From Streptomyces sp. Ag109_O5-1 (GTDB taxonomy: Bacteria; Actinomycetota; Actinomycetes; Streptomycetales; Streptomycetaceae): 64,000 nt of DNA. The DNA is taken from contig NZ_RKQF01000001.1 of assembly GCF_003814875.1 (NCBI RefSeq), forward strand, positions 124,001 through 188,000, read 5' to 3'. Positions within the stretch are counted from its first letter, which is position 1; the number at the start of each line of letters is the position of its first letter. The translations under genes and the position numbers were made by a program. Below the pieces are notes generated by a model. It searched no databases. It saw only the letters and a list, made by a program, of their open reading frames with translations, and was not told the DNA's origin. Positions 8,278-16,441 of this stretch are shown piece by piece.

Positions 8278-10055
8278 ACGTCGCCGGTCTCCTTCTGCAC
8301 GTGCGTGTCGGAGGACCAGGCACCCCGGAGGTAACGCTCACGGCAAGCGCCGCGGGCGACCTTCCCGCTGGTGGTGTGGGGTACGGTGCCGGGCTGGGCA
8401 AGGACGAAGTCGTGCATCGCGATGGCATGACCGGCGGACACCGCTGCACGTACCGCGCGCGTCACCTCGTCCCGGACTCTGTGGGGTTCCGCGAGGTCAC
8501 GGGCGTGCTCGGCTACGACGACCAGGCGTTCTCCGTCGTCGGTGGGGATGGAGAACGCCGCGGTGTGATGGCGGCGGATCGCCGGGTGGGCGTTCTCGAC
8601 GGTGTGCTCGATGTCCTGCGGATAGTGATTGGTCCCGTCGATGATCACGAGATCCTTGAGGCGACCGGTGATGTAGAGGTGGTTGTCGTGCCACACCCCG
8701 AGGTCTCCGGTGCGCAACCAGTGCTGCGTCCCCTCGCCCGGGTTGTCGCCGTGGAGGGCGGCACGGAAGGTCGCCCCGCTCTGTTCCGGCCTTCCCCAGT
8801 AGCCGCGTCCGATGTTGGGGCCGCTCAGCCAGATCTCGCCCACACGCCCGTCCTCCAGCCGGACGAGGCTGACCGGGTCGACGATGGCGGCCTCCTGGTC
8901 GGTGGGCCGCCCGCAGCCGACCAGGCGGCTCACGGCCTGTTCCTCGGTGCCCCCGGCCGGCCGGGCGGTGCCGGCCGCCAGCGCGTCGCGGTCGAAGGAG
9001 GTGACGGTCGGTTCCTCACCGGCCGGTGAGGCAGATACGAACACGGTCGCCTCGGCCAGCCCGTAGGACGGACGCATCGCCGTGGGGACCGCGCCGACTG
9101 GGGCGAAGGCCTGCTGGAACCGCTGGAGCGTCTGCTCGGCGATGGGTTCACTGCCGTTGATCATGGCGGTCACCGACCCCAGCGACAGCGTTGCGCGCTC
9201 CTCCTCGGTGACGCGGCGCACACAGTAGTCGTACGCGAAGTTGGGGGCGGCGGTGAGCGCACGCGGATGTTCGCTGAGCAGCCGCAGCCAGCGGACGGGC
9301 TGCTGGACGAAGGCCAGCGGATCCATGAACACAGAGTGGACGTTGCCGACGACGGGAAGCACGATCGCCAGCACGAGCCCCATGTCGTGGTACAGGGGAA
9401 GCCAGCCGACGGTGCAGTTGCGCCCGGCTCGGATGTCGTACGCCTTCAGCGCCTGGCGTGCATTGGCGCAGACGTTGGCGTGGGTGATCTCCACGCCGGA
9501 CGGCATGCGGGTGGAGCCCGAGGTGTACTGCAGGTAGGCGCACTCCTCGGCGCGCGGATGAGAATACTCACCGTCCGCTGGTTCGGCCCATGCCGCCGAG
9601 CCCGAGAGCAGGTCCTCCTCGGTGGACACACGCACGCGGAGGCCGTCCTGGTTGGCGCAGAACTTCTCCGCGGCCGGAAGCGAGTCGGGGCTGGTGAGAG
9701 CGAGCACCGGGTCGGCGTCGGCGAGCGCGGCGGCCAGTTTCTCCGCATGGCCTGGCAGAGTCGGGGGGAACAGGGGAACGGCGATCGCACCGGCGCACGT
9801 GGCCGCGAGGAAGCCGACGACGTAGTCCAGGTTCTGCGGCCCCACGAGGGCCACCCGCTCGCCGGCCGCACCGCTGTGACGCAGTACCGCCGCGAGGGTA
9901 CGGACCCTCGTCTCCAGTTCGCGCCACGTCAGAGAGGCGGGGGTTCCTTCGCGAACGGTACTGAAGTCCACGAAAGTAAACGCATTTTCGGCGGGGGCCT
10001 GCTCCGCGGCCCGAGTGAGATGATGACTGATCGTGTCTTCCATGGTTTTCAGCAT
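8274..10055 (-). CDS. Fatty-acyl-AMP ligase (FAAL, FadD-like) starter loader
   Basis: 593 residues of the adenylate-forming superfamily. The P-loop-like core is YTSGSTRMPSG near 177-187. GWLPLYHDMGL (217-227) and the SYGLAEATVF block (330-339) are typical of FAAL/long-chain acyl ligases. TGDLG (near residue 450) and the C-terminal lysine motif TSGKVAR are present. Known FAALs convert a fatty acid and ATP to acyl-AMP and pass the acyl group to an ACP rather than CoA. The stop codon overlaps the PKS start (ATGA), so the two proteins should be made together, and the PKS begins with a free ACP as acceptor. Two in-frame ATGs exist (10055 and 10043); the upstream one has GAAGG about 12 nt before it, so the start is uncertain by four codons. 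Chain length cannot be read from the sequence. Confidence 0.9.
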   Translation of the reverse strand: MLKTMEDTISHHLTRAAEQAPAENAFTFVDFSTVREGTPASLTWRELETRVRTLAAVLRHSGAAGERVALVGPQNLDYVVGFLAATCAGAIAVPLFPPTLPGHAEKLAAALADADPVLALTSPDSLPAAEKFCANQDGLRVRVSTEEDLLSGSAAWAEPADGEYSHPRAEECAYLQYTSGSTRMPSGVEITHANVCANARQALKAYDIRAGRNCTVGWLPLYHDMGLVLAIVLPVVGNVHSVFMDPLAFVQQPVRWLRLLSEHPRALTAAPNFAYDYCVRRVTEEERATLSLGSVTAMINGSEPIAEQTLQRFQQAFAPVGAVPTAMRPSYGLAEATVFVSASPAGEEPTVTSFDRDALAAGTARPAGGTEEQAVSRLVGCGRPTDQEAAIVDPVSLVRLEDGRVGEIWLSGPNIGRGYWGRPEQSGATFRAALHGDNPGEGTQHWLRTGDLGVWHDNHLYITGRLKDLVIIDGTNHYPQDIEHTVENAHPAIRRHHTAAFSIPTDDGERLVVVAEHARDLAEPHRVRDEVTRAVRAAVSAGHAIAMHDFVLAQPGTVPHTTSGKVARGACRERYLRGAWSSDTHVQKETGDV

Positions 10056-10395
10056 GAATTCACCGAACCTTCGTTCTCGACAGGCAGCGGGGCCCCTCGG
10101 CCGTCAGCCATTCCGGAGAATTGGCGACGGATGTCACCGCTCGCCATCCATCCCCAATGCATGGTGGCAGTGGTGGTGACCATCAATACATATAGGGGCA
10201 CCGTGGAGGCCGCGCCACTCCGGAAGTACCGTCCGGGCGACCCACCGGAAAACGAGCGGCGTTTTCCCCACACCGGATGCCGTAATCAGGGCGCCCCGGA
10301 GTCGCGCCTGTCACACCCACTGGGCAGAGTACGAAGAAGGGCTCGCGGAACGTGGCTGCCCCTTACCACTGTCGGCGCTACTCAAGGCAGGTACC
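10056..10395. promoter_or_regulatory. Divergent intergenic region between FAAL and MFS exporter
   Basis: 340 bp without a convincing gene. It must hold the promoters for the leftward FAAL-PKS operon and the rightward exporter. A short AT-rich patch around 10181-10196 stands out against high-GC surroundings and is the likeliest promoter core. I could not assign -35/-10 boxes or an operator. Confidence 0.4.
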
Positions 10396-11841
10396 GTGAG
10401 CCGACTACGTGTCCTCGCCATCCTCGTGGCCGTACTACTGCCGTCCTTCATGACTGCGTTGGACAACACTGTCGTCAATGTGACACTGCCTCAGATCCAG
10501 GCTGAACTCGCGTTGAGCGAAGCCGATCTCAAATGGGTGGCGGCCATCTACCCTCTCACTCTTGCGAGCCTTCTGCTGCTGGGCGGGCATCTTTCGGACA
10601 CCGTCGGGCGGCATGCCACTCTGTCGCTCGGTGTCGCACTCTTCACCGTCGCATCGGTCGGGTGCAGTGCGGCGTCCTCCGGGATGGCACTGATCGCCTG
10701 CCGGGGGCTGCAGGGAGTGGGCGCTGCGCTCATCCTGCCGGCCTCACTGGCGGTCCAGTCGCACGATCTGCCGCCTCACGTGCGCAATGCCGCCTTCAGC
10801 GCCACCACTGCCACGTTGGCGTCAGCGCTGGCTTGCGGCCCTGTGGTCTCTGGTGTCATGACACAGCACTTGGGCTGGGAGTCCGTTTTTGCCATGAACC
10901 TACCGCTGGGTTGTGTGAGTCTCCTCGTCGGCTTTCTTGTCCCCCGACCCAAACCCTCGCTCCGTGCCACGTCCCCGGCCTCGGCCACACTCTCGCTCCG
11001 CGTCATCGCGTTGGCCTGTTGCTCGCTGGCAGCCCTCGCCTACTGCCTGATCGAAGGGCCTGAGCAGGGCTTCGACGCCCTTCCTGTCGCCGCGTCAGGG
11101 GGCGTCGTCGTCGCATCGGCCGTCGGCCTGTGCTACGAACTGACTTCGTGCCGGAACACCGTGCTGCGCCCCCTCCTCCGGCAACGCCCTTTCGTCGGCG
11201 GAATCATTACTCAACTGCTGTGGGGTCTGAGCGTGAGCGGAGTCTATTTCTTCACGTCCCAATTTCTACAGAACGGCCTCGGCCTCGCCCCGACGCAGGC
11301 CGGTCTGACATTCATGCCCGTTGCCCTTTCCCTGATCGCCACCATCCCATTCATTTCGCGTATGGCGCGGCGCTGGGGAGAAGGCCGGATCTCCGCTGCG
11401 GGTCTGCTCCTGGTCGGCCTGGGGTTGCTGATGGTCACGCTGGGTAGTTCGGGAGGAAAGCTCGTTGATATTCTGCCCGGCCTTTCATTTATCGGTTTCG
11501 GCTCTGCGCTGGCCGTTCCCCTAACCACCCGCGCTCTGGAATCCTCGCCGAATCATCTTTCCGGAATCGCGGCCGGATTGTTCAGCGCCGCCCGCGAGGC
11601 GTCCGGAGTCGTCGGAATCGGCCTGGTGGGCGCCATTGTGTCGTTCGTGGAACAAGCCGCAGGCTCCGCCGGGGCCGATGGCTCGGGTGCCTTTCTCTCC
11701 GGCTACCAAGCCGGTCTGTGTTTCGCTGCGGCGCTGGTCGCGGCGGGGGCTCCCGTCGCATTGTGGGCGCTGCGCCACCGCAGGAGCGCTCCAGAAGGCG
11801 ACAGGGACGCCTCTGCATGCGCCTCGAAGCCAGGACCGTGA
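10396..11841 (+). CDS. MFS drug/metabolite exporter, DHA2 (14-TM) type
   Basis: 481 residues, almost entirely hydrophobic helices. The first helix has the LPSFMTALDNTVVNVTLP motif typical of the EmrB/QacA (DHA2) family. Motif A follows helix 2 as GGHLSDTVGR. The antiporter motif C region (ALACGPVVSGVMTQHLGW) is near residue 145. The length suits 14 transmembrane segments. The GTG start at 10396 is preceded by AAGG at 10384-10387. Family members export drugs or secondary metabolites using the proton gradient. Divergent orientation from the FAAL-PKS operon suggests export of, or resistance to, the locus product; this is inference. Confidence 0.85.
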   Translation: MSRLRVLAILVAVLLPSFMTALDNTVVNVTLPQIQAELALSEADLKWVAAIYPLTLASLLLLGGHLSDTVGRHATLSLGVALFTVASVGCSAASSGMALIACRGLQGVGAALILPASLAVQSHDLPPHVRNAAFSATTATLASALACGPVVSGVMTQHLGWESVFAMNLPLGCVSLLVGFLVPRPKPSLRATSPASATLSLRVIALACCSLAALAYCLIEGPEQGFDALPVAASGGVVVASAVGLCYELTSCRNTVLRPLLRQRPFVGGIITQLLWGLSVSGVYFFTSQFLQNGLGLAPTQAGLTFMPVALSLIATIPFISRMARRWGEGRISAAGLLLVGLGLLMVTLGSSGGKLVDILPGLSFIGFGSALAVPLTTRALESSPNHLSGIAAGLFSAAREASGVVGIGLVGAIVSFVEQAAGSAGADGSGAFLSGYQAGLCFAAALVAAGAPVALWALRHRRSAPEGDRDASACASKPGP

Positions 11842-12018
11842 CGCAGCCCGGTCGGGCAGCAGCCCGCCTGGCGGCAGCGGTTGGCATCTGCGTGGGCAGG
11901 GGCATGCTGCTGCGGCTGGCCGGAGCCGTACACAAGCGCGATGGCAGCGGCCGCAAGGAAGTGCTCGGCGTGGAGCGGTGCGCCCCGGACAGTCAGTCCC
12001 GTTGGCACGGGGAACTCC

Positions 12019-13512
12019 CTATACCGGCGCCTTCGTCGCCCCGCCCGGCGCAGCCGTGAGCGGCGTCGCGATCTCCTCCAGCGGCCTGCGCTCCGCGTTC
12101 ACCGCCAGCGCCGCCGCCACCAGCCCCGCCGCACACATCAGCCCCGCCCCGATCTGGAACGCCAGCACCGTGTCGGCCACCTTGCCCGTTCCCGTGAGGC
12201 CGGCGAAGAGCAGTGGGCCGCTGATGCCGCCCGCCGCCGTGCCCAGCGCGTAGAAGAACGCGATCGACATCGCCCGCGTCTCCATCGGGAAGATCTCGGA
12301 CACCGTGAGGTACGCGCTGGACGCACCCGCCGACGCGAAGAACAGGACCGCGCACCAGCACGCCGTCAGCGTCCCGGCCGACAGCACGCCCCGGCCGAAC
12401 AGCCACGCCGTAAGGAAGAGGAGCAGACCCGAGAGGAGGTACGTCGACGAGATCATCACCCTCCTGCCCACCGTGTCGAACAGCTTGCCCAGCAGCAGAG
12501 GGCCCAGGAAGTTGCCCACCGCGATGACCACGAAGTAGTAGCCCGTGCGGCCGGTCGGCACGTCGAAGAAGGTCGTGAGGATCGCGCCAAAGCCGAAGGT
12601 GATCGCGTTGTAGAGGAACGCCTGGCCGATGAAGAGGGAGAAACCGAGGACGGCCCGGGGCCGGTAGTCGTGGAAGACCGTGCGGGCGATCTCGCCGAAC
12701 GTGATGCTCCGGCGCTGGTGGACGACCAGTTCGCCCGCCGGTTCGGGGAGCGGCTCGCCCTTCTCGGCCGCCACCCGCCGCTCGATCGACGTGACGATCT
12801 CCTCCGCCTCCTCCTCCCTGCCGTGGATCAGCAGCCAGCGCGGGCTCTCCGGGACGTTCCGCCGCACGAGGAGGATGACCAGGCCGAGGACGACACCGAG
12901 TGCGAAGGTCAGCCGCCAGCCCGCATTCTTCGGCAGGAAGTCCGTGTTCAGGGCGACGATCGAGAGCAGTGAGCCGCCGATCGCGCCGACCCAGAAGCTG
13001 CCGTTGATGATCAGGTCCACGCGGCCGCGGTAGTGCGCCGGGATCAGTTCGTCGATCGCAGAGTTGATCGCCGCGTACTCGCCGCCGATGCCGAAGCCGG
13101 TCAGGAAGCGGCAGACGAGGAACCACCAGGGGGCGAAGGAGACCGAGGTGAGGGCGGTGGCGGACAGGTACACCGCCAGGGTGATCATGAAGAGCTTCTT
13201 GCGGCCGTGGCGGTCGGTCAGGCGGCCCCAGAACAGCGCGCCGACACAGGCGCCGGCCACATACAGTGCCGCGGCCGTGCCGGTGACCTGGCCGGAGGAG
13301 ATCGCGAGGCCGCTGCCCGGTTCGGACAGCCGACCGGCGATGTTGCCGACGACCGTGACCTCCAGGCCGTCCAGGATCCAGACCGTGCCGAGGCCGATGA
13401 CGATCGTCCAGTGCCAGCGGGACCACGGGAGCCGGTCCAGACGGGCCGGAACGCGGGTGGTGATCGTCCGGCCGCTGTGTTCGTCCACACTCATAGCCGT
13501 AGCCGTACCCAT
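12019..13512 (-). CDS. MFS transporter, sugar-porter-like
   Basis: About 497 residues with 12 predicted helices. The loop 2-3 motif [11 protein letters not shown] and the PESPRWLL motif after helix 6 are signatures of the sugar porter family; [13 protein letters not shown] lies in helix 4. The reading frame is open upstream to 13620, but the ATG at 13512 has GAGGAG six bases before it and is the best start. The substrate is unknown: the family covers sugars, aromatic acids, inositol and niacin. It is transcribed towards the DHA2 exporter gene and its 5' side borders transposase debris, so its original neighbours may be lost. Confidence 0.85.
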   Translation of the reverse strand: MGTATAMSVDEHSGRTITTRVPARLDRLPWSRWHWTIVIGLGTVWILDGLEVTVVGNIAGRLSEPGSGLAISSGQVTGTAAALYVAGACVGALFWGRLTDRHGRKKLFMITLAVYLSATALTSVSFAPWWFLVCRFLTGFGIGGEYAAINSAIDELIPAHYRGRVDLIINGSFWVGAIGGSLLSIVALNTDFLPKNAGWRLTFALGVVLGLVILLVRRNVPESPRWLLIHGREEEAEEIVTSIERRVAAEKGEPLPEPAGELVVHQRRSITFGEIARTVFHDYRPRAVLGFSLFIGQAFLYNAITFGFGAILTTFFDVPTGRTGYYFVVIAVGNFLGPLLLGKLFDTVGRRVMISSTYLLSGLLLFLTAWLFGRGVLSAGTLTACWCAVLFFASAGASSAYLTVSEIFPMETRAMSIAFFYALGTAAGGISGPLLFAGLTGTGKVADTVLAFQIGAGLMCAAGLVAAALAVNAERRPLEEIATPLTAAPGGATKAPV

Positions 13513-13640
13513 GTGCGACTCCTCGACCGGGAGTCGGGGAAAGAAGCACCCGATCGAGTGCCCCACGCAAATCGTTCCACGCCCCCGGGGGCCCGACCCC
13601 CGACCGTCGAAGCGGTCCACCCTGGCGGGGACCGGCGGCT

Positions 13641-13781
13641 GTCGACGCCCGGATCCGGATCGCGACCTGGATCACCGACTTCTACAACAACCGTCGGCTA
13701 CACAGCGTGTGCGGCTTCAAGAGCCCGATCGACTACGAACACGACTACTGGGCCATCCTCGGTGAGGGTCTGGCTGCATAG
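13641..13781 (+). pseudogene. C-terminal remnant of an integrase-core (IS3-type) transposase
   Basis: The frame encodes 46 residues containing [19 protein letters not shown] and a stop. The YN..R.H...G..SP pattern is the conserved end of IS3-type OrfB proteins (compare YNLHRLHSSLGYRSP in the intact copy ending at 36521). Nothing of the catalytic domain remains upstream; the 5' junction runs into the promoter side of the sugar-porter-like gene. Confidence 0.7.
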
Positions 13782-13805
13782 GAAGGTCTCCACGATTCGA
13801 GGGGA

Positions 13806-14612
13806 TTGACAGTGTTCGGGCCGACCGTGAACGGAGATACGTCCTATGCCCCGCGCCTGGTCCGCAGCCTGCACGAGGGCATGATCGTGCTGCTGGACCG
13901 GAACTTCGCCGTCCAGGCCCTGGTCGAGTCGATCACACGGACAGGCGCTCACGTCCTCGTCCGTGTGAAAGAGCACCGCAGACCGCCGGTCCTGGAACGT
14001 TTCCCCGACGGCTCCTACCTGTCCAGGCTGGGAGCCGTCCCCGTCCGGGTCATCGACCGCGAAATCACCGTCAGCACCTCTCAGGGGCGCCGCACCGGCG
14101 CTTACCGCCTGGTCACGACTCTGACCGGTTCCCACGCCCACCCCGCAGGCGAGCTGATCAGGCCGTACCACGAGCGGTGGGAGGTCGAGACCTCCTACCT
14201 GGAGATCAAGTCCACCATTCTCGGCGGCCGGGTCCTGCGTGCCCGAACCCCTGCCGGCGTCGCCCAGGAAGTCTTCGCGACACTGATCACCTACCAGGTC
14301 CTGCGCCTGGCCATGGCGGACGCCACCACCGCCCGCCCAGGCACCGACCCCGATCGGGCCGGCTTCTCCATCGCCCTGAACACCGCCCGCGACCTGCTCA
14401 TTCAGGCCGCAGGCGTCATCAGCACAACCGTCGACCTCGTCGGCACCATCGGCCGTCGGGTCCTGGCCGGCCTCATGCCCGACCGACGCATCCGCACCCG
14501 GCCACGCGTCGTCAAACGCGCCATCTCGAGATACAACGCCAGAGGCATCGTCGACCGAACCGGCTACAAAGGCACGGTCAGCATCGACGTCCTCACCACC
14601 CGCACGCCTTGA
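13806..14612 (+). pseudogene. IS4-family transposase, N-terminally truncated
   Basis: 268 residues from a TTG at 13806. It begins mid-domain at VFGPTVNGDTSYAP and contains LLDRNFAVQALV (a DDE Asp region) and the IS4 signature YHERWEVETSYLEIK, which fits Y-x2-R-x3-E-x6-K exactly and includes the catalytic Glu. Intact relatives are usually about 400 residues, so roughly the first third, with the first catalytic Asp, is missing. The truncated end abuts the IS3-type remnant, so the copy is probably dead. No terminal inverted repeats could be paired. Confidence 0.8.
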
Positions 14613-14699
14613 CACACCAGCCCCACGCCTGACTACACGGCATTGGTACTAGAACTAGGACTCCAGGGACGTGTAGGTGAATTAATCGGCCGGGCCAGT

Positions 14700-15019
14700 G
14701 GGCGACGCCTGGCTTGCCGGATACCTCGTCCATGCTGCTCTGGCCGGTAAAGGCCGACGTAGTGCCGGAGAGCTTCTTCGCCTCGATCGAGCACCTGGTG
14801 CTCGCCGACCCGACGCCCGCGCGGCTGGGCCATGAGTGCCTCGCGCCCGCCTGCCAGCCACTTCGCCCACCACTTGTCCACGGCCTTGAGCGAGACCTGG
14901 AACACCGCGGCAGCATCCTCGCGTGTCCGGCCCGCCACCAACGCGGCCACCGCGCGCAGCCGAAAGGCCTCCTGCGCCGACGGCGACAACTGCCTTGCGT
15001 CCCCCACCAGTCCACTCAC
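14700..15019 (-). pseudogene. IS630-type transposase, N-terminal helix-turn-helix remnant
   Basis: From an ATG at 15019 the protein reads MSGLVGDARQLSPSAQEAF, followed by AVFQVSLKAVDKWWAKWLAG. This is the winged-helix DNA-binding domain typical of IS630-family and related transposases. After roughly 80 residues (QPRGRRVGEHQVLD) the similarity is lost in all frames, and no DDE domain is present. It is a fragment without transposition function. Confidence 0.7.
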
Positions 15020-15368
15020 ACAAGGAACAATGACCCATAACGCCTACCGTTTCGGATCAATATGCCCTTCGGGCTTTGGCTCCGTCGGAGTCGAGGGACG
15101 TTGGCTGTCTCATGGTGGTTGGCACACGCAGCCGGCACCCACACAGGCCCGGGCGGTACCCACGCCGCCTCCCTACGGCCCCACCCCCGCGGGAACCGCC
15201 GCACGGCACCCGAACCGTCCACCCGAATGGCGTGCCCACGTGGCGAGGGCGCACGCCCTGGAGGTTTCTTTGGAGGTGCGCCATGCAGTCACTCAAGGCG
15301 ATCAAAGGATCACTGGAGGTGAATAGTGGCGATCCTTCTCATCCCACGCAACACCCGAGGAAGCCCCC
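15020..15368. other. Intergenic stretch, no supported gene
   Basis: Between the IS630 remnant and the beta-helix protein gene. No frame shows a recognisable protein. The last bases hold the Shine-Dalgarno GAGGAAG of the next gene (about 15356-15362). The promoter of that gene is probably here but was not identified. Confidence 0.4.
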
Positions 15369-16103
15369 ATGAAAGCACCTCTGACGCTGACCAGCCTGTG
15401 CGCCGCTGCGGGCCTGGCCCTGAGCGTCGCGTTGATCCCCACGCAGGCCGACGCCGCCACCCTCGTCCCCTGCAACAACATCCCCGCTCTGCGGGCGGCC
15501 ATCACCCAGGCCAATACTGCCCCCGGAGGCGGCGACGTCACCCTCATGCCCGGCTGCACCTACACCTTGACCGCGGTGGATCCGACGAGCCCCCAGAACG
15601 GACTGCCGGACATCGTGGGTAACGTCCGCATCGTCGGCTTCAACACCACGATCACGCGCGCGGCGAACGCCGCCGCCCAGTTCCGCATCTTCGGCGTCGC
15701 GCCCACTGGCACCCTCAGCCTCACCGCCATCAACGTCAGCGGCGGGAATACCCCCGGCCCCGGCGGCGGAATCCTCAACGCCGGCACCCTCACCGTGGTC
15801 GGCGGCGCCATCCGCAACAACACCGCGGGCACGGGAGGAGGTATCTCCACCGGCCCAGGCGTCGCGACGCTGATCGGCACCACGATCAGTGGGAACAAGG
15901 CGCCCAATGGCGTGGGTGGAGGCGTCCTCACCGCCGGCGGGAAGACCACGATCATCGCCAGCAGCATCACCGGCAACTCGGCCCCCGACGGCGGTGGCAT
16001 TTTCAATGGTGCCGGCACGTTGTCCCTGATCGGGGTCAGTGTCAAGGACAACACCCTCAACAACTGCCGTCCTCTGGGCAGCGTACCGGGCTGCTCGAAC
16101 TGA
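15369..16103 (+). CDS. Secreted right-handed beta-helix repeat protein
   Basis: 244 residues. Residues 1-29 are a clear Sec signal peptide ending ADA-A. The mature part has Gly-rich turns recurring every 20-25 residues (GGGILNAGTLTVVGG, GGGISTGPGVATLIGTT, GGGVLTAGGKTTIIASS, GGGIFNGAGTLSLIGVS). This is the pattern of parallel beta-helix proteins of the polymorphic outer-membrane/pectate-lyase-like fold. Four Cys, two of them in the last 13 residues, could form disulfides. There is no membrane anchor, so it should be released or wall-bound by charge. No catalytic motif of a lyase was seen. GAGGAAG precedes the ATG. The Gly/Thr/Val-rich composition resembles the neighbouring giant repeat proteins, so a joint surface role is possible. 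Confidence 0.8.
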   Translation: MKAPLTLTSLCAAAGLALSVALIPTQADAATLVPCNNIPALRAAITQANTAPGGGDVTLMPGCTYTLTAVDPTSPQNGLPDIVGNVRIVGFNTTITRAANAAAQFRIFGVAPTGTLSLTAINVSGGNTPGPGGGILNAGTLTVVGGAIRNNTAGTGGGISTGPGVATLIGTTISGNKAPNGVGGGVLTAGGKTTIIASSITGNSAPDGGGIFNGAGTLSLIGVSVKDNTLNNCRPLGSVPGCSN

Positions 16104-16441
16104 CCCTGCACACCAACCGGCCCCGGGCTCGCCTCTCTTGTCTGGTGGCCAGGTGGCCAGAGGGTGAGCCCGGCTTGCGGCGTCCGCGGAAGCGTCCCCC
16201 GGGGCTGCCCGTCCCCTGGCAGCGCTGTCCGCCTGCGGGCGGCCCAGACCCGGTCGTCGCAGCCTCCGCCCGGAGCGCCCGGCGGGGGCTGATGGGCGTG
16301 CGGAGCCGGTTGGACCACGTCCACGCGACGAGGCCGTCGCCCCAGGGCCACGGCCCGTGCGGCAAGGACCGGAGCAGGACGGCGCGCACGCCCGCGCCCC
16401 GGCCGACACGAGACCGACCGGGGCGCAGATCGTTCAGGACG
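16104..16441. other. Convergent intergenic region
   Basis: 338 bp between two convergent genes (beta-helix protein and giant propeller/Ig protein). CCGGGCTC at 16123-16130 can pair with GAGCCCGG at 16166-16173, a weak terminator candidate for the rightward gene. No coding frame here looks like protein. Confidence 0.35.

Noticed and set aside
11993..13675. Leftward 560-codon frame overlapping the sugar-porter-like MFS gene
   Set aside because: Pro/Arg/Gly-rich shadow; the frame ending at 12019 contains all MFS motifs.
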